DNA of 26,853 nucleotides, taken from the NCBI GenBank assembly GCA_016841125.1, contig JAENZU010000002.1:1-26853 (forward strand), read 5' to 3'. The position numbers were made by a program, and so were the translations under genes. A model generated the notes under the pieces. The model saw only the letters and a list, made by a program, of their open reading frames with translations. It had not been told where the DNA came from and ran no database searches. The first letter of the stretch is position 1, and each line of letters begins with the position of its first letter. Below, in pieces: positions 8,601 through 16,731 of this stretch. Source of the DNA: Melioribacter sp. Lineage in GTDB: Bacteria; Bacteroidota; Ignavibacteria; Ignavibacteriales; Melioribacteraceae.

Positions 8601-10428
8601 AACTGAAGTTAGAAATTTTCTTAATAGAACGCTAAAGCAAGACAAATTCTTATCAAGAAGTGTAAAGAATGAGTTAGTTGAGGTTGAAAATTATAAAAAT
8701 TATTCGGGTTCTATACAGAATAACCAACTAACATTTAATCAACGAAATAATATTTATAAATCTATTATCGGAGTGTCTTTTTCAATTATTGGGGTTAATG
8801 GATTTATTGGAGTACTACATCCTGAAGGAGTTTATGATGATCCTAGGGGGCATTTATTAAGACAAAAACTTTATAAAAGATTAAGGTTTCATTTTCAATT
8901 TATCAATTCATTCCTGCTTTTCGCTGAAGTACATGATCAGCTAAGCTTTAGTATAAATATTTACTCTGGAATTGAATCACAAGTGAACTTTGAAACAATA
9001 AACAATCTTTTTCACCCTTCAACTATTGATGGGTGTTATGTACATGACGGAAAAGGTATTTGCCCCGGTTTTAAGAAAATATTGGATAATGGAAATACAA
9101 TCTGGAATACATCTCCACATAAAAATAGAATAGTTAATATTACTGAAAAAGAACTGCGTGTTATATCCAACATTTTTGAAGAAAATGATTACTTGTCTAC
9201 AAAATTCGTATCTCTACAATCCAATGAAATCATCCAAGTTTTAGCAAAGATTAACGCTTTCACTGGAAGAGTCGATAATCATGAATTTAAAGTTACAGAT
9301 TGCTGGAATGATGCTACAGCTGTAAGAAATGGAATAATCAAACCAGAAGTAAAATATCCTCAAATTAATAACTATGAATATATTATTAGTGGTCCACATT
9401 TCTTCGTTGCAAATCCTCTCCACAAAACCCCAAGGGAGCATAACCAGCTCAATTGTGATTATGATATCATCGATCTAAATGCTATTGATATAGATTACGT
9501 ATCCCGTACTAGATATATCCCTAATCGCGATATTGATGAATTTATAAAAATTCATAAAGGATTTATAGTTAATGCCGACGAAAATGATAGGCCAATATAT
9601 GATAATTGGATTGATCATACAAAATGTGTTTTTAGCAAGATGATAAATCTTCAAAGCGAAAGGAGCCTGCAACCTTCAATAGCTTTGCCAAAAGTTTCAC
9701 ATATGGGAAGTGTAATTTCAATAGTATTTAAGGACGAATTGAAAACGATTGAATTTGCCTCTTGCTCAGCATCAATTTTATATGATTTTCTTTTAAAGAC
9801 TTTGGGTAGGTCAAATCTATATGAAGTCACCTTAAAAAAATTTCCACTCGGAATTAATAACAAATACTTCAGATCTATCATGCCTAGAATTCTTAGACTT
9901 AATTGTGTTAATAATTACTACTCAATCTTATGGGAAAAATATTTTCAAAAGTACTTTCGAGATGAGCAATGGTCAATTGAAGACAAGAGATTGGCAGATT
10001 ATGGTACACTTAATTTTTCGTGGAATTTTAATACTCCACTAAGAAATGCTTTTGAAAGGCGTACAGCACTAGTAGAAATAGATGTTATTGTAGCTCTTGC
10101 TTTTAACTTAACTCTTGAGGAACTTATTTTAATATATAACACACAATTCTATGTTTTAAATCAAAATGAAACTTCAACATTTTATGATAGGAAAGGAAAT
10201 ATTGTATTTACAGCCAATAAAGGATTGACGGGAGTTGGTTTAAGCAGAACTAAATGGGAGGAAGTCAAGAATAATAAAGAAGGAGAAATAGTAGAACACA
10301 CTGTTGAGTACGAGCTCCATAGAGGAACAAAGATCACCTACTATCCTCCTTTCGAAAATTGTGATCGAGTAGGAGATTATAGAATAGCCTGGGCTCACTT
10401 CGAAAAAGTATTCGCGGATAAAGAATAA
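5626..10428 (+). CDS. N6-adenine DNA methyltransferase, Eco57I/PglX/DrmMI-like, 1600 aa
   Basis: ATG at 5626, 9 bases after the previous stop, with AGG 8 bases upstream. Methylase motifs occur in the gamma-class order: motif X SASYYTPE (525-532), SAM-binding motif I EPAMGAAAF (567-575), the following acidic strand YGVDINP (621-627), and catalytic motif IV GNPPW (963-967). About 335 residues lie between the acidic strand and NPPW, far more than in a minimal enzyme, so a large domain is inserted. The N-terminal ~500 residues resemble the N-terminal region of Eco57I/PglX proteins; no convincing nuclease site was found. The region after NPPW (about 970-1540) should hold target recognition. It is visibly more AT-rich than the first half (18 G+C in 9361-9420 against 31 in 7561-7620), suggesting exchange of the recognition domain. 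Expected role: modifies an adenine in host DNA to mark self. The stop overlaps the next start (TAATG). Confidence 0.95.
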   Translation: MIKFIENIGDYFSSNYFDEDFIKSVFNKSSFSEDDRKEINRLVSPLKDKYYKYKNEHLTLKRPKDRIKLTNSFHSDVLKSFGYESEANDYDNLYILNDEKNEGIPVRLKLYRKDTPHLFVMEMQSMIVEGDNDPPGIFDQRYDSRQWEYVFAYNKEEVELSPKVVNEALKELFLIDEHFRPTYVLLLAGSDIYLTHYEKYLRGSYLRFKLEDLFDEASAINRDYYTLFYLLLSKDSLSPESELILMDQLDEDSHKSAYAVTKDLKEGVIKAVEDLANESVYYLDSINQLDSLDENFAEQVKDDCLTIVYRLLFLFYAESRDELEILPVNESVYKNGYSLEMLRDLELVPLQSESAKNGYFFDQSLKYLFRLIAKGFEQNRETTKSFTVRNIDSPLFDDGKLNKLQDVKFRNFVWQDILRQLSLSQKVRGKSRGRISYANLGINQLGSVYESLLAYKGFFAGEDYIEVKKADDPTGKDGTYVVPRKRRGDFEEEEILKDPENPELDKIIPKGFFIYRLSGRDRQKSASYYTPEVLTRTTVKYTLKPILEKLEKGEIKAKDLLDLKILEPAMGAAAFHNEVINQLAEAYLNQFKRDQTPRIPPGIYQDELQKVKAYIATRNVYGVDINPTAVELGKISLWLNVIHKQMETPFFGYRLGVGNAVVGAWRKVYSKEQIIFKPTNASGTRYEKREWWNEAPKHLPMRGHGSKRKKNEIYHFLLPDKNMVPSANIKMLKDEYTAQAKKVREWRSEFIKPIRADEFISLLIISDKIDGLYEEHYKLQTEINNKTYTRVKVWGQSGADQTEIFNYSDKEDFAHLRDKTNAAYYKLKTIMDYWCALWFWDMRDADALPSREEYISDLLNILDIDIEKALQENSEEADDILGVETEPELDLDGKQLSLLAYKSDSEKSIVAELIAKKTEVTTFFKTNRIALIENYSKQYRFFHYELEFIEVFKERSGFDVIVGNPPWVSIGFDENSLLSDKFPEVSIRKFNVTEVRNFLNRTLKQDKFLSRSVKNELVEVENYKNYSGSIQNNQLTFNQRNNIYKSIIGVSFSIIGVNGFIGVLHPEGVYDDPRGHLLRQKLYKRLRFHFQFINSFLLFAEVHDQLSFSINIYSGIESQVNFETINNLFHPSTIDGCYVHDGKGICPGFKKILDNGNTIWNTSPHKNRIVNITEKELRVISNIFEENDYLSTKFVSLQSNEIIQVLAKINAFTGRVDNHEFKVTDCWNDATAVRNGIIKPEVKYPQINNYEYIISGPHFFVANPLHKTPREHNQLNCDYDIIDLNAIDIDYVSRTRYIPNRDIDEFIKIHKGFIVNADENDRPIYDNWIDHTKCVFSKMINLQSERSLQPSIALPKVSHMGSVISIVFKDELKTIEFASCSASILYDFLLKTLGRSNLYEVTLKKFPLGINNKYFRSIMPRILRLNCVNNYYSILWEKYFQKYFRDEQWSIEDKRLADYGTLNFSWNFNTPLRNAFERRTALVEIDVIVALAFNLTLEELILIYNTQFYVLNQNETSTFYDRKGNIVFTANKGLTGVGLSRTKWEEVKNNKEGEIVEHTVEYELHRGTKITYYPPFENCDRVGDYRIAWAHFEKVFADKE

Positions 10429-13400
10429 TGTTAACGCTGCAGCAAGCTTATGAGGTAAAAGCCTCAATTACGGAATACTTAAAAGCCACCTTCACTTTCA
10501 AAGAAAGAGATGTTAATCAAGCATTCATCGAATTTATTGAGGGTATGTTTAAGGGTCCGTATATCTCTCTAAAACTTCCGTTCATAAAAGCCGCCGAAAA
10601 CGAAGAGATACCTCTGGAGATAAAACCTAACTTTGCCCCCTTTCTCCATCAGCTCCAAGCCTTCAAACGCTTAACAACAGAAAACGGTAACAACCCTAAA
10701 CCGACAATACTTACAACCGGCACCGGTTCCGGTAAAACAGAAGCATTTCTCTACCCTGTATTAGACTACTGCTACAAAAACAAAGAGACTCCGGGCATTA
10801 AAGTTATTATCCTCTACCCGATGAACGCTCTTGCAACAGACCAAGCAAACAGACTCGCCAAAACTATCTTCAATGATGAAAAGCTTAAAGGCAAGATCAC
10901 AGCCGGCTTATTCATTGGTGAAGGTCTGGATAAAAAGAAAGCCTATCCCAAAGAAATGGGCAAAGAGAACATTATAGAGAATCGTGATGAGATAATTACA
11001 TCCCCGCCCGCCATAATTCTAACAAACTTCAAAATGTTAGATCTCTCTCTGATGCAGAATAAGTTTCACAATATGTGGACACACAATTACAAAAAACCGG
11101 AACTGCTGAAATTCATTGTGCTGGACGAGCTTCACACTTACGAGGGTGCTCAAGGTTCGGATGTTGCCAACCTTATCCGCAGACTGAAACTAAAACTTAA
11201 TATGCCCAATGATTATCTTTGCCCTGTTGGTACTTCCGCTACTATCGGCAAAGGAGATGAATCAAAAATATTGCTTGCCGACTTTGCCCAAAAAGTTTTT
11301 GGCGAAGACTTTGATGAAGATTCGGTAATTGAAGAACACCGTGTATCAACAAAAGATTTCTTCAAAGATTCTGGAGAAAGAAACTTCATCCCCACAGAAT
11401 ACTTGCTTTCAAACAACCGGCTGAGGACCGGCGAAGATTTTATCACTTACATTAAAAAGCAGCTTGCTGTTTGGGGAATTGACCCGGAGATCTCACGTCT
11501 CACATTATCTCTAGAATTAAAGAACTACAAGATCATTAAGAATCTAATAGAAGCATGCAGCAAACAGATCAGAAGCACGGAAGAACTTCTTGTTATACTT
11601 GGAAGAAACAATTCTGAATTCGCTTCTTTACCTAAGTGGAATAAAAAAGAAAACTTCTCTCCTCGCGAAGAGGTTATAAATTCTATACTCTCTCTTATCT
11701 CCTACGCTAAAACCGGCGATGAGCATAGACAATTTCCATTTCTATATCTGCAAGTTCAATTATGGGTTAGGGAGCTCAGCGGTTTCGTAAGAGTAGTAGA
11801 TAAAAACCCCCAATTCAAATGGCGGGAAAATATCGAAACCAATGCAAGCGAAAAGGCTCTCCCCGTTTATTTCTGCCGTGAGTGCGGAGCTTCCGGCTGG
11901 TTCGGTGTAAAGAATGAAAACAAAGACAATTTTAACAACGAGATTAACGATGTATATCACAAGTTCTTCAATCATCATAAGAACCTATATCTCATAAATC
12001 TTGACACTCGGGAAAATCAAATCATCGATGAATACGAACCATCAGATATAATTAAAACAAACCTTAATGTGAATACATTAGGTTTAACAAAAGAAGCCAG
12101 CGAAAAAACAATTGATGTCATTGCTGTAAGAAAATTAAACGGCAATTATAACCTGCATATCTGCCCGCAGTGTAATTCCAGAAACACCATAAATATTGTT
12201 GGTCAAAGAGTATCGACTCTTTCCTCTGTTACTGTCAGCCAGCTCTTAGCTTCGGATTTAGATAGCAGACCCGAAAAACACAGAAAGCTGCTCGCCTTTT
12301 CAAATGGGGTTCAAGATGCGGCTCACCTTGCCGGTTTCCTTGAAGCACGCAACTACCGATTCACATTCAGAACGGCTCTGCAGAAGGTGATCAATCAGTT
12401 AGGTAAAAGTGTAAGTCTGGATCTACTGCAAAAAGAATTCATCGACTATTGGAGTAATAATGCAGATGAAGCGGGCGAAGATCATTTATTGGCTTACTTC
12501 TATAAGTTCTTTCCAACCGATCACCGCTCAGATGTTGACATTGAAAAACGTTATAAGAAAATACCATCCGAATTTTTCACAGAGTTTAATAATCGAGTCA
12601 AATGGGAAATCGCTGTTGAGTTTGGCTACAATTCTATAATCGGTCGAACACTTGAAAAGACTGGTGCTTCTGCATCTTTCTTCGATACTGCGTTGCTCGA
12701 TAAACTCTACTCTGAATTTAAACCGTGGCTGGATGAAAATGCTCTCGGTGATATTACTAAAGAACAATTCCTAAATTTTCTTTTTGTGTTCCTTAATCGT
12801 CTCCGCACGAGAGGTGGGGTAGATCATATCTATCTTAATAAGTTCAGAACCGGCAAGAGTAATTACTTTCTTATTACTCAAGCTGTAAATAAGCAGCATT
12901 TCCTCATGCGTAACTTTGGTAAAAATACACGCCTTCCAAAATTTATCACAGATGTCAAAAACAAATATAGAGTTTTTGATGTAACCCATATTGGTACTGT
13001 TACTAACTGGTATCACACTTATTTCAAAAAAGCTTTCCAATTGACTTCATACACAGCTGATTTAGCAAACGAGTTTTATCAAAATCTGCTCGAGCTGCTT
13101 GCTTCCCCGGCAATCTCATTGCTGAATGAAAAAGATGCTCAAGGGATAAGAAACTTTGCTATTAACCCTGATCAACTATTCATAAACAATAAAGTAAGAA
13201 TTTTCGAGTGTGCCGAATGTGGCAATAGGATCAGTACAACTGAAGAGAATGCCATACTCATTGAAGACGCTAAATGTTCTGTTTACAGATGCACTGGTTC
13301 ATATCAAGAAACGCCCCTTAGTTCACTAGATAATTATTATCAGCAAGTTTATAACCGCGGACGCGCACCGAGAGTCTATGCCGCTGATCATACCGGCTTA

Positions 13401-16400
13401 ATCGATAGGAAGAAACGGGAAGAATTAGAAAACGAATTTAAGAATAGATCAAAATTCAATTCTCTCAATACTTTTGTTGCCACCTCCACATTAGAAATGG
13501 GTATTGATATTGGCTCCCTAAATTCAGCCATCAATGCCTCAGTGCCTCCTTTGCCATCTAACTTCTTACAGAGAGTAGGTCGTGCCGGTCGTGAATCCGG
13601 CTCTGCAATAATTACTAATTTTGTTTCAACAGATAATCACGATCTCTTCTTTTTCAGCGAGCCATTAGAAATGATGGACGGAGAGATTAATACTCCCGGC
13701 TGCTATCTTGAAGCTAAAGAAATTATACGCAGACATTTCTTCGCTTACTGCATTGATAGCTGGACCAAAGAAGATGCCGGCAACAATACAATACCGGCAA
13801 GATTCCGGTTTATTCGTTTGGAGTCACTCGATGTTAACTCAAGCGATTTCTTTTTAACAAAACTTATATCTTTCATTAAAGTTCACGAAAAAGCACTTTT
13901 TGAGAGTTTCAAAAATAGCTTCCGCGGTAAAGTTGATGAGGAGATTTTTGACGAGCTTAAAGTAAGCATTAAGAGCAATCTCTTCATTGATAATATTAAA
14001 CGAGCTTTCACTGACTTGAAAAAAGAGATCCTCACACTAAAAGAAAAACAGCTTGATATTAATCTGCAAGCTAAAGAAAGAAATCTCAGCAAAACTGATC
14101 CTGAATATCTCGAGCTGAGAAGAGAATACAGAAATTTATCATCAGCTATTCTACTTATACGTAACCGGATCATTATTGAGCATATGACAAATACCGGACT
14201 CCTTCCTAACTATGCATTCCCGGAAACCGGTGTTACATTAAAAGCCTCAATAAGCAAAAAACGCGAAGATGATCCTTCTAAGTATGATGTCGAATCTTTA
14301 GAAGTTGTCAGATCAGCAAGAAGTGCGATCAAAGAACTATCACCGGAGAACCAATTTTATACTCAAGGCTATAAATTGAAAATTACCGGCGTTAACATTA
14401 CAAGTTGGAACGATGAGGTTTTGGATTACCGCTTTTGCTCCTTCTGTGATCACATCCAATTGGATATTCCGCCTACTCAAGACCATTGCCCCAAATGCGG
14501 CAGCAAAACTTGGCGGGCTGCGACAAATACTCATAAACTCGTAAAACTTAAAACGGTAAATTCCTTTAGCAATGAAAACTCTGCTAAGCTTGACGACTCT
14601 AGCGAAAAGAGAGAACTTCAGATTTCCCACACTACGAAACACGTCGCCTTTAATCCTAATACTATGCAAGGCTCTTGGGTAATGAAGAAGATACCGTTTG
14701 GTATTGAGTACGTCAAAGAAGTGAAAATTCATGAACTAAATGAAGGATTAAAGGAAACTGATTTTCACGTTCACAATGCCCTAATAATAAATGGCGAAGA
14801 AGTCCCCAAACGTGGTTACGTTGTTTGCAGATCTTGCGGTAAAGCTATTGCTAATCTAATAAAGTTCGAAAAAAACAAAAAGGTAAAGAAAGAAGCTAAA
14901 GACTTTCACTTTGGCTATTGCAGAAACAAAAGCAGAGATTACAAAGACTCATCCGATGATGTTTTTGAAGAGGTTTTCTTTTTTAGATCAATGAATACCG
15001 AGGCAATTAAAATTCTGCTTCCTATTCAAGACTTCAATACCGAGGCAATGATCAAACTATTCAAAGCCGGAATATCATTCGGTCTTAAAAAATACTATCG
15101 AGGTAATCCCGGTCATATCAGCATTTCCGATTACAGAGAGTATAATCAAAAAACACAGAAAAATGATAGATACCTTGTGCTTTATGATAATATTCCCGGC
15201 GGCACTGGTTATCTTAGTAAGCTCTTCGATGTGGAGCAATTCAATAAGATTTTAGAGCTTGCTTATATCAACATCCGTGATTGCAAATGCAGACTTGAAG
15301 GGAAAGATGGCTGCTACCACTGCATCTACACCTATTCAAACCAATTTGAACGGGAAGACCTTAGCAGAAAAAAAGCCGAAGAACTTTTCGAAAAGATATA
15401 CAAAGCTCAAGGCAAATGGGATTATGCACCCGGCGGTTTAAGCAAGATTTCCAATACCGGTCAAATTGAAGAATCTGAACTTGAAGAAAGATTTATTGCT
15501 AATTTAAAGAATTACTTTACGTACCATAAAAGAACAGACTCAGATTTTCGTTCCTTAACGGAAGATGGCACTACTAAATATCATCTCACGATCGAAAAGG
15601 ATAAGAATAATAAACTGGTTTTTGAAATAAGACCGCAAGTGAACCTTGGTCCTTCTGATGGAGTGAAGTATTCAACAATAGCAGACTTTATGATAACTTG
15701 TATTTCAGCAAAGATAAATGGAGCCTTAATTGAAAATCCATTCACTGAATTCAAACAGATTGCAATTTATCTCGATGGACACCAATACCACGCCTCAGAA
15801 GAGAATAATAGATTTATCACAGACCTTGAGAAACGACTTAGTATTTTGGATACCGGGAAATATTTTGTGTGGGTTCTAACATGGACTGATCTAGACCTTT
15901 TCAAAGAAGACGATGATGATAACTCCCAAAACGAAGATGATAATATTTCGGAATCGCTTAAATACGAAGTTATGAATACTGTGTTTAGACATCCAAGAGT
16001 ATCCGGAATAGACAATGGTTTAAAGAAATCACCCAATAATTTGAGTAGGCTTATTTATCTAATGGTTTCATTCTCCGATAAATATATAAATGATCATTTT
16101 AAGATTTATAACTTCCTGTTCCAATCTAATTTTCCTCAAAACTCTGTTAGCAAGGAGGATGCACAAAAATATTTATCTAATCCTTCTTTGGATTATAACT
16201 CGTTAGCTAAAAATGCCGGTAAAGGGAGTTATGCATTGATCGATCGCCCGCAAAGAGATAAGCTCGCTGATTTTCGAATCCTTCAAAAGATTGATAATTT
16301 AGAAGTCATCGGTTCTGTGTTTCTAAAATCAAAAGAGAAATCTTATGAAAAAGACGTGTGGGAAAGCTTTTGGAGAAGATTCAATATTATTCAATTCTTC

Positions 16401-16727
16401 CATGATCAAATATCATTTAGATATTACGAAGACTCAACCCCAACTATTGATCAAAAAGCTGACTTAGCAGAAGACATTTTTGATAATTTTGATCCTAAAT
16501 ATCATTCCACCGTTAAAGAATTGCTATCAAGCAATATTGAGTTTAACAAGGATGATTATTTCTATCTAAAAGATGATAATGGTTCTATAATAGCTGAAGC
16601 ATTTTTGGGTTTACCTGATCATAAAACTGTTATTGATCCTCTCAGCGATGAGTCTGGTAATTTATTTCAGAAGCATGGCTTTAAAGTGTTCAAGCTGCAA
16701 GAATTTAACATTAAAAATCTAAGTTGA
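10428..16727 (+). CDS. Giant SF2 helicase with DUF1998 and C-terminal nuclease-like domain (DrmA/DrmB- or DruE-like)
   Basis: 2099 residues. Helicase lobe 1: Walker A TTGTGSGKT (96-104), DELH (233-236), GTSAT (268-272). Lobe 2: STLEMGIDIG (from 1020) and QRVGRAGR (1048-1055); about 650 residues separate the lobes. Several CxxC pairs could form zinc ribbons: C483/C486, C579/C582, C928/C931, C1337/C1340 with C1354/C1357, and C1467/C1470. A DUF1998 signature follows: DNIPGGTGYL (1587-1596), then C1619, C1621, C1629 and C1632. After residue 1680 comes a PD-(D/E)XK-like block: ELEERF (about 1684), ADFMI, and IYLDGHQYH with D1783, then WVLTW. SF2-DUF1998 proteins include MrfA/YprA, DISARM DrmA/DrmB, and DruE of Druantia, which has similar total length. 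It overlaps the methylase stop by one base, so the two are coupled. Likely the motor and effector of the system; nuclease activity is inferred. Confidence 0.95.
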   Translation: MLTLQQAYEVKASITEYLKATFTFKERDVNQAFIEFIEGMFKGPYISLKLPFIKAAENEEIPLEIKPNFAPFLHQLQAFKRLTTENGNNPKPTILTTGTGSGKTEAFLYPVLDYCYKNKETPGIKVIILYPMNALATDQANRLAKTIFNDEKLKGKITAGLFIGEGLDKKKAYPKEMGKENIIENRDEIITSPPAIILTNFKMLDLSLMQNKFHNMWTHNYKKPELLKFIVLDELHTYEGAQGSDVANLIRRLKLKLNMPNDYLCPVGTSATIGKGDESKILLADFAQKVFGEDFDEDSVIEEHRVSTKDFFKDSGERNFIPTEYLLSNNRLRTGEDFITYIKKQLAVWGIDPEISRLTLSLELKNYKIIKNLIEACSKQIRSTEELLVILGRNNSEFASLPKWNKKENFSPREEVINSILSLISYAKTGDEHRQFPFLYLQVQLWVRELSGFVRVVDKNPQFKWRENIETNASEKALPVYFCRECGASGWFGVKNENKDNFNNEINDVYHKFFNHHKNLYLINLDTRENQIIDEYEPSDIIKTNLNVNTLGLTKEASEKTIDVIAVRKLNGNYNLHICPQCNSRNTINIVGQRVSTLSSVTVSQLLASDLDSRPEKHRKLLAFSNGVQDAAHLAGFLEARNYRFTFRTALQKVINQLGKSVSLDLLQKEFIDYWSNNADEAGEDHLLAYFYKFFPTDHRSDVDIEKRYKKIPSEFFTEFNNRVKWEIAVEFGYNSIIGRTLEKTGASASFFDTALLDKLYSEFKPWLDENALGDITKEQFLNFLFVFLNRLRTRGGVDHIYLNKFRTGKSNYFLITQAVNKQHFLMRNFGKNTRLPKFITDVKNKYRVFDVTHIGTVTNWYHTYFKKAFQLTSYTADLANEFYQNLLELLASPAISLLNEKDAQGIRNFAINPDQLFINNKVRIFECAECGNRISTTEENAILIEDAKCSVYRCTGSYQETPLSSLDNYYQQVYNRGRAPRVYAADHTGLIDRKKREELENEFKNRSKFNSLNTFVATSTLEMGIDIGSLNSAINASVPPLPSNFLQRVGRAGRESGSAIITNFVSTDNHDLFFFSEPLEMMDGEINTPGCYLEAKEIIRRHFFAYCIDSWTKEDAGNNTIPARFRFIRLESLDVNSSDFFLTKLISFIKVHEKALFESFKNSFRGKVDEEIFDELKVSIKSNLFIDNIKRAFTDLKKEILTLKEKQLDINLQAKERNLSKTDPEYLELRREYRNLSSAILLIRNRIIIEHMTNTGLLPNYAFPETGVTLKASISKKREDDPSKYDVESLEVVRSARSAIKELSPENQFYTQGYKLKITGVNITSWNDEVLDYRFCSFCDHIQLDIPPTQDHCPKCGSKTWRAATNTHKLVKLKTVNSFSNENSAKLDDSSEKRELQISHTTKHVAFNPNTMQGSWVMKKIPFGIEYVKEVKIHELNEGLKETDFHVHNALIINGEEVPKRGYVVCRSCGKAIANLIKFEKNKKVKKEAKDFHFGYCRNKSRDYKDSSDDVFEEVFFFRSMNTEAIKILLPIQDFNTEAMIKLFKAGISFGLKKYYRGNPGHISISDYREYNQKTQKNDRYLVLYDNIPGGTGYLSKLFDVEQFNKILELAYINIRDCKCRLEGKDGCYHCIYTYSNQFEREDLSRKKAEELFEKIYKAQGKWDYAPGGLSKISNTGQIEESELEERFIANLKNYFTYHKRTDSDFRSLTEDGTTKYHLTIEKDKNNKLVFEIRPQVNLGPSDGVKYSTIADFMITCISAKINGALIENPFTEFKQIAIYLDGHQYHASEENNRFITDLEKRLSILDTGKYFVWVLTWTDLDLFKEDDDDNSQNEDDNISESLKYEVMNTVFRHPRVSGIDNGLKKSPNNLSRLIYLMVSFSDKYINDHFKIYNFLFQSNFPQNSVSKEDAQKYLSNPSLDYNSLAKNAGKGSYALIDRPQRDKLADFRILQKIDNLEVIGSVFLKSKEKSYEKDVWESFWRRFNIIQFFHDQISFRYYEDSTPTIDQKADLAEDIFDNFDPKYHSTVKELLSSNIEFNKDDYFYLKDDNGSIIAEAFLGLPDHKTVIDPLSDESGNLFQKHGFKVFKLQEFNIKNLS

Positions 16728-16731
16728 AATT

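Noticed and set aside
14340..14732. 130-codon minus-strand ORF inside the giant helicase gene
   Set aside because: It is antisense to a conserved zinc-binding part of the helicase with no independent sign of being a gene.
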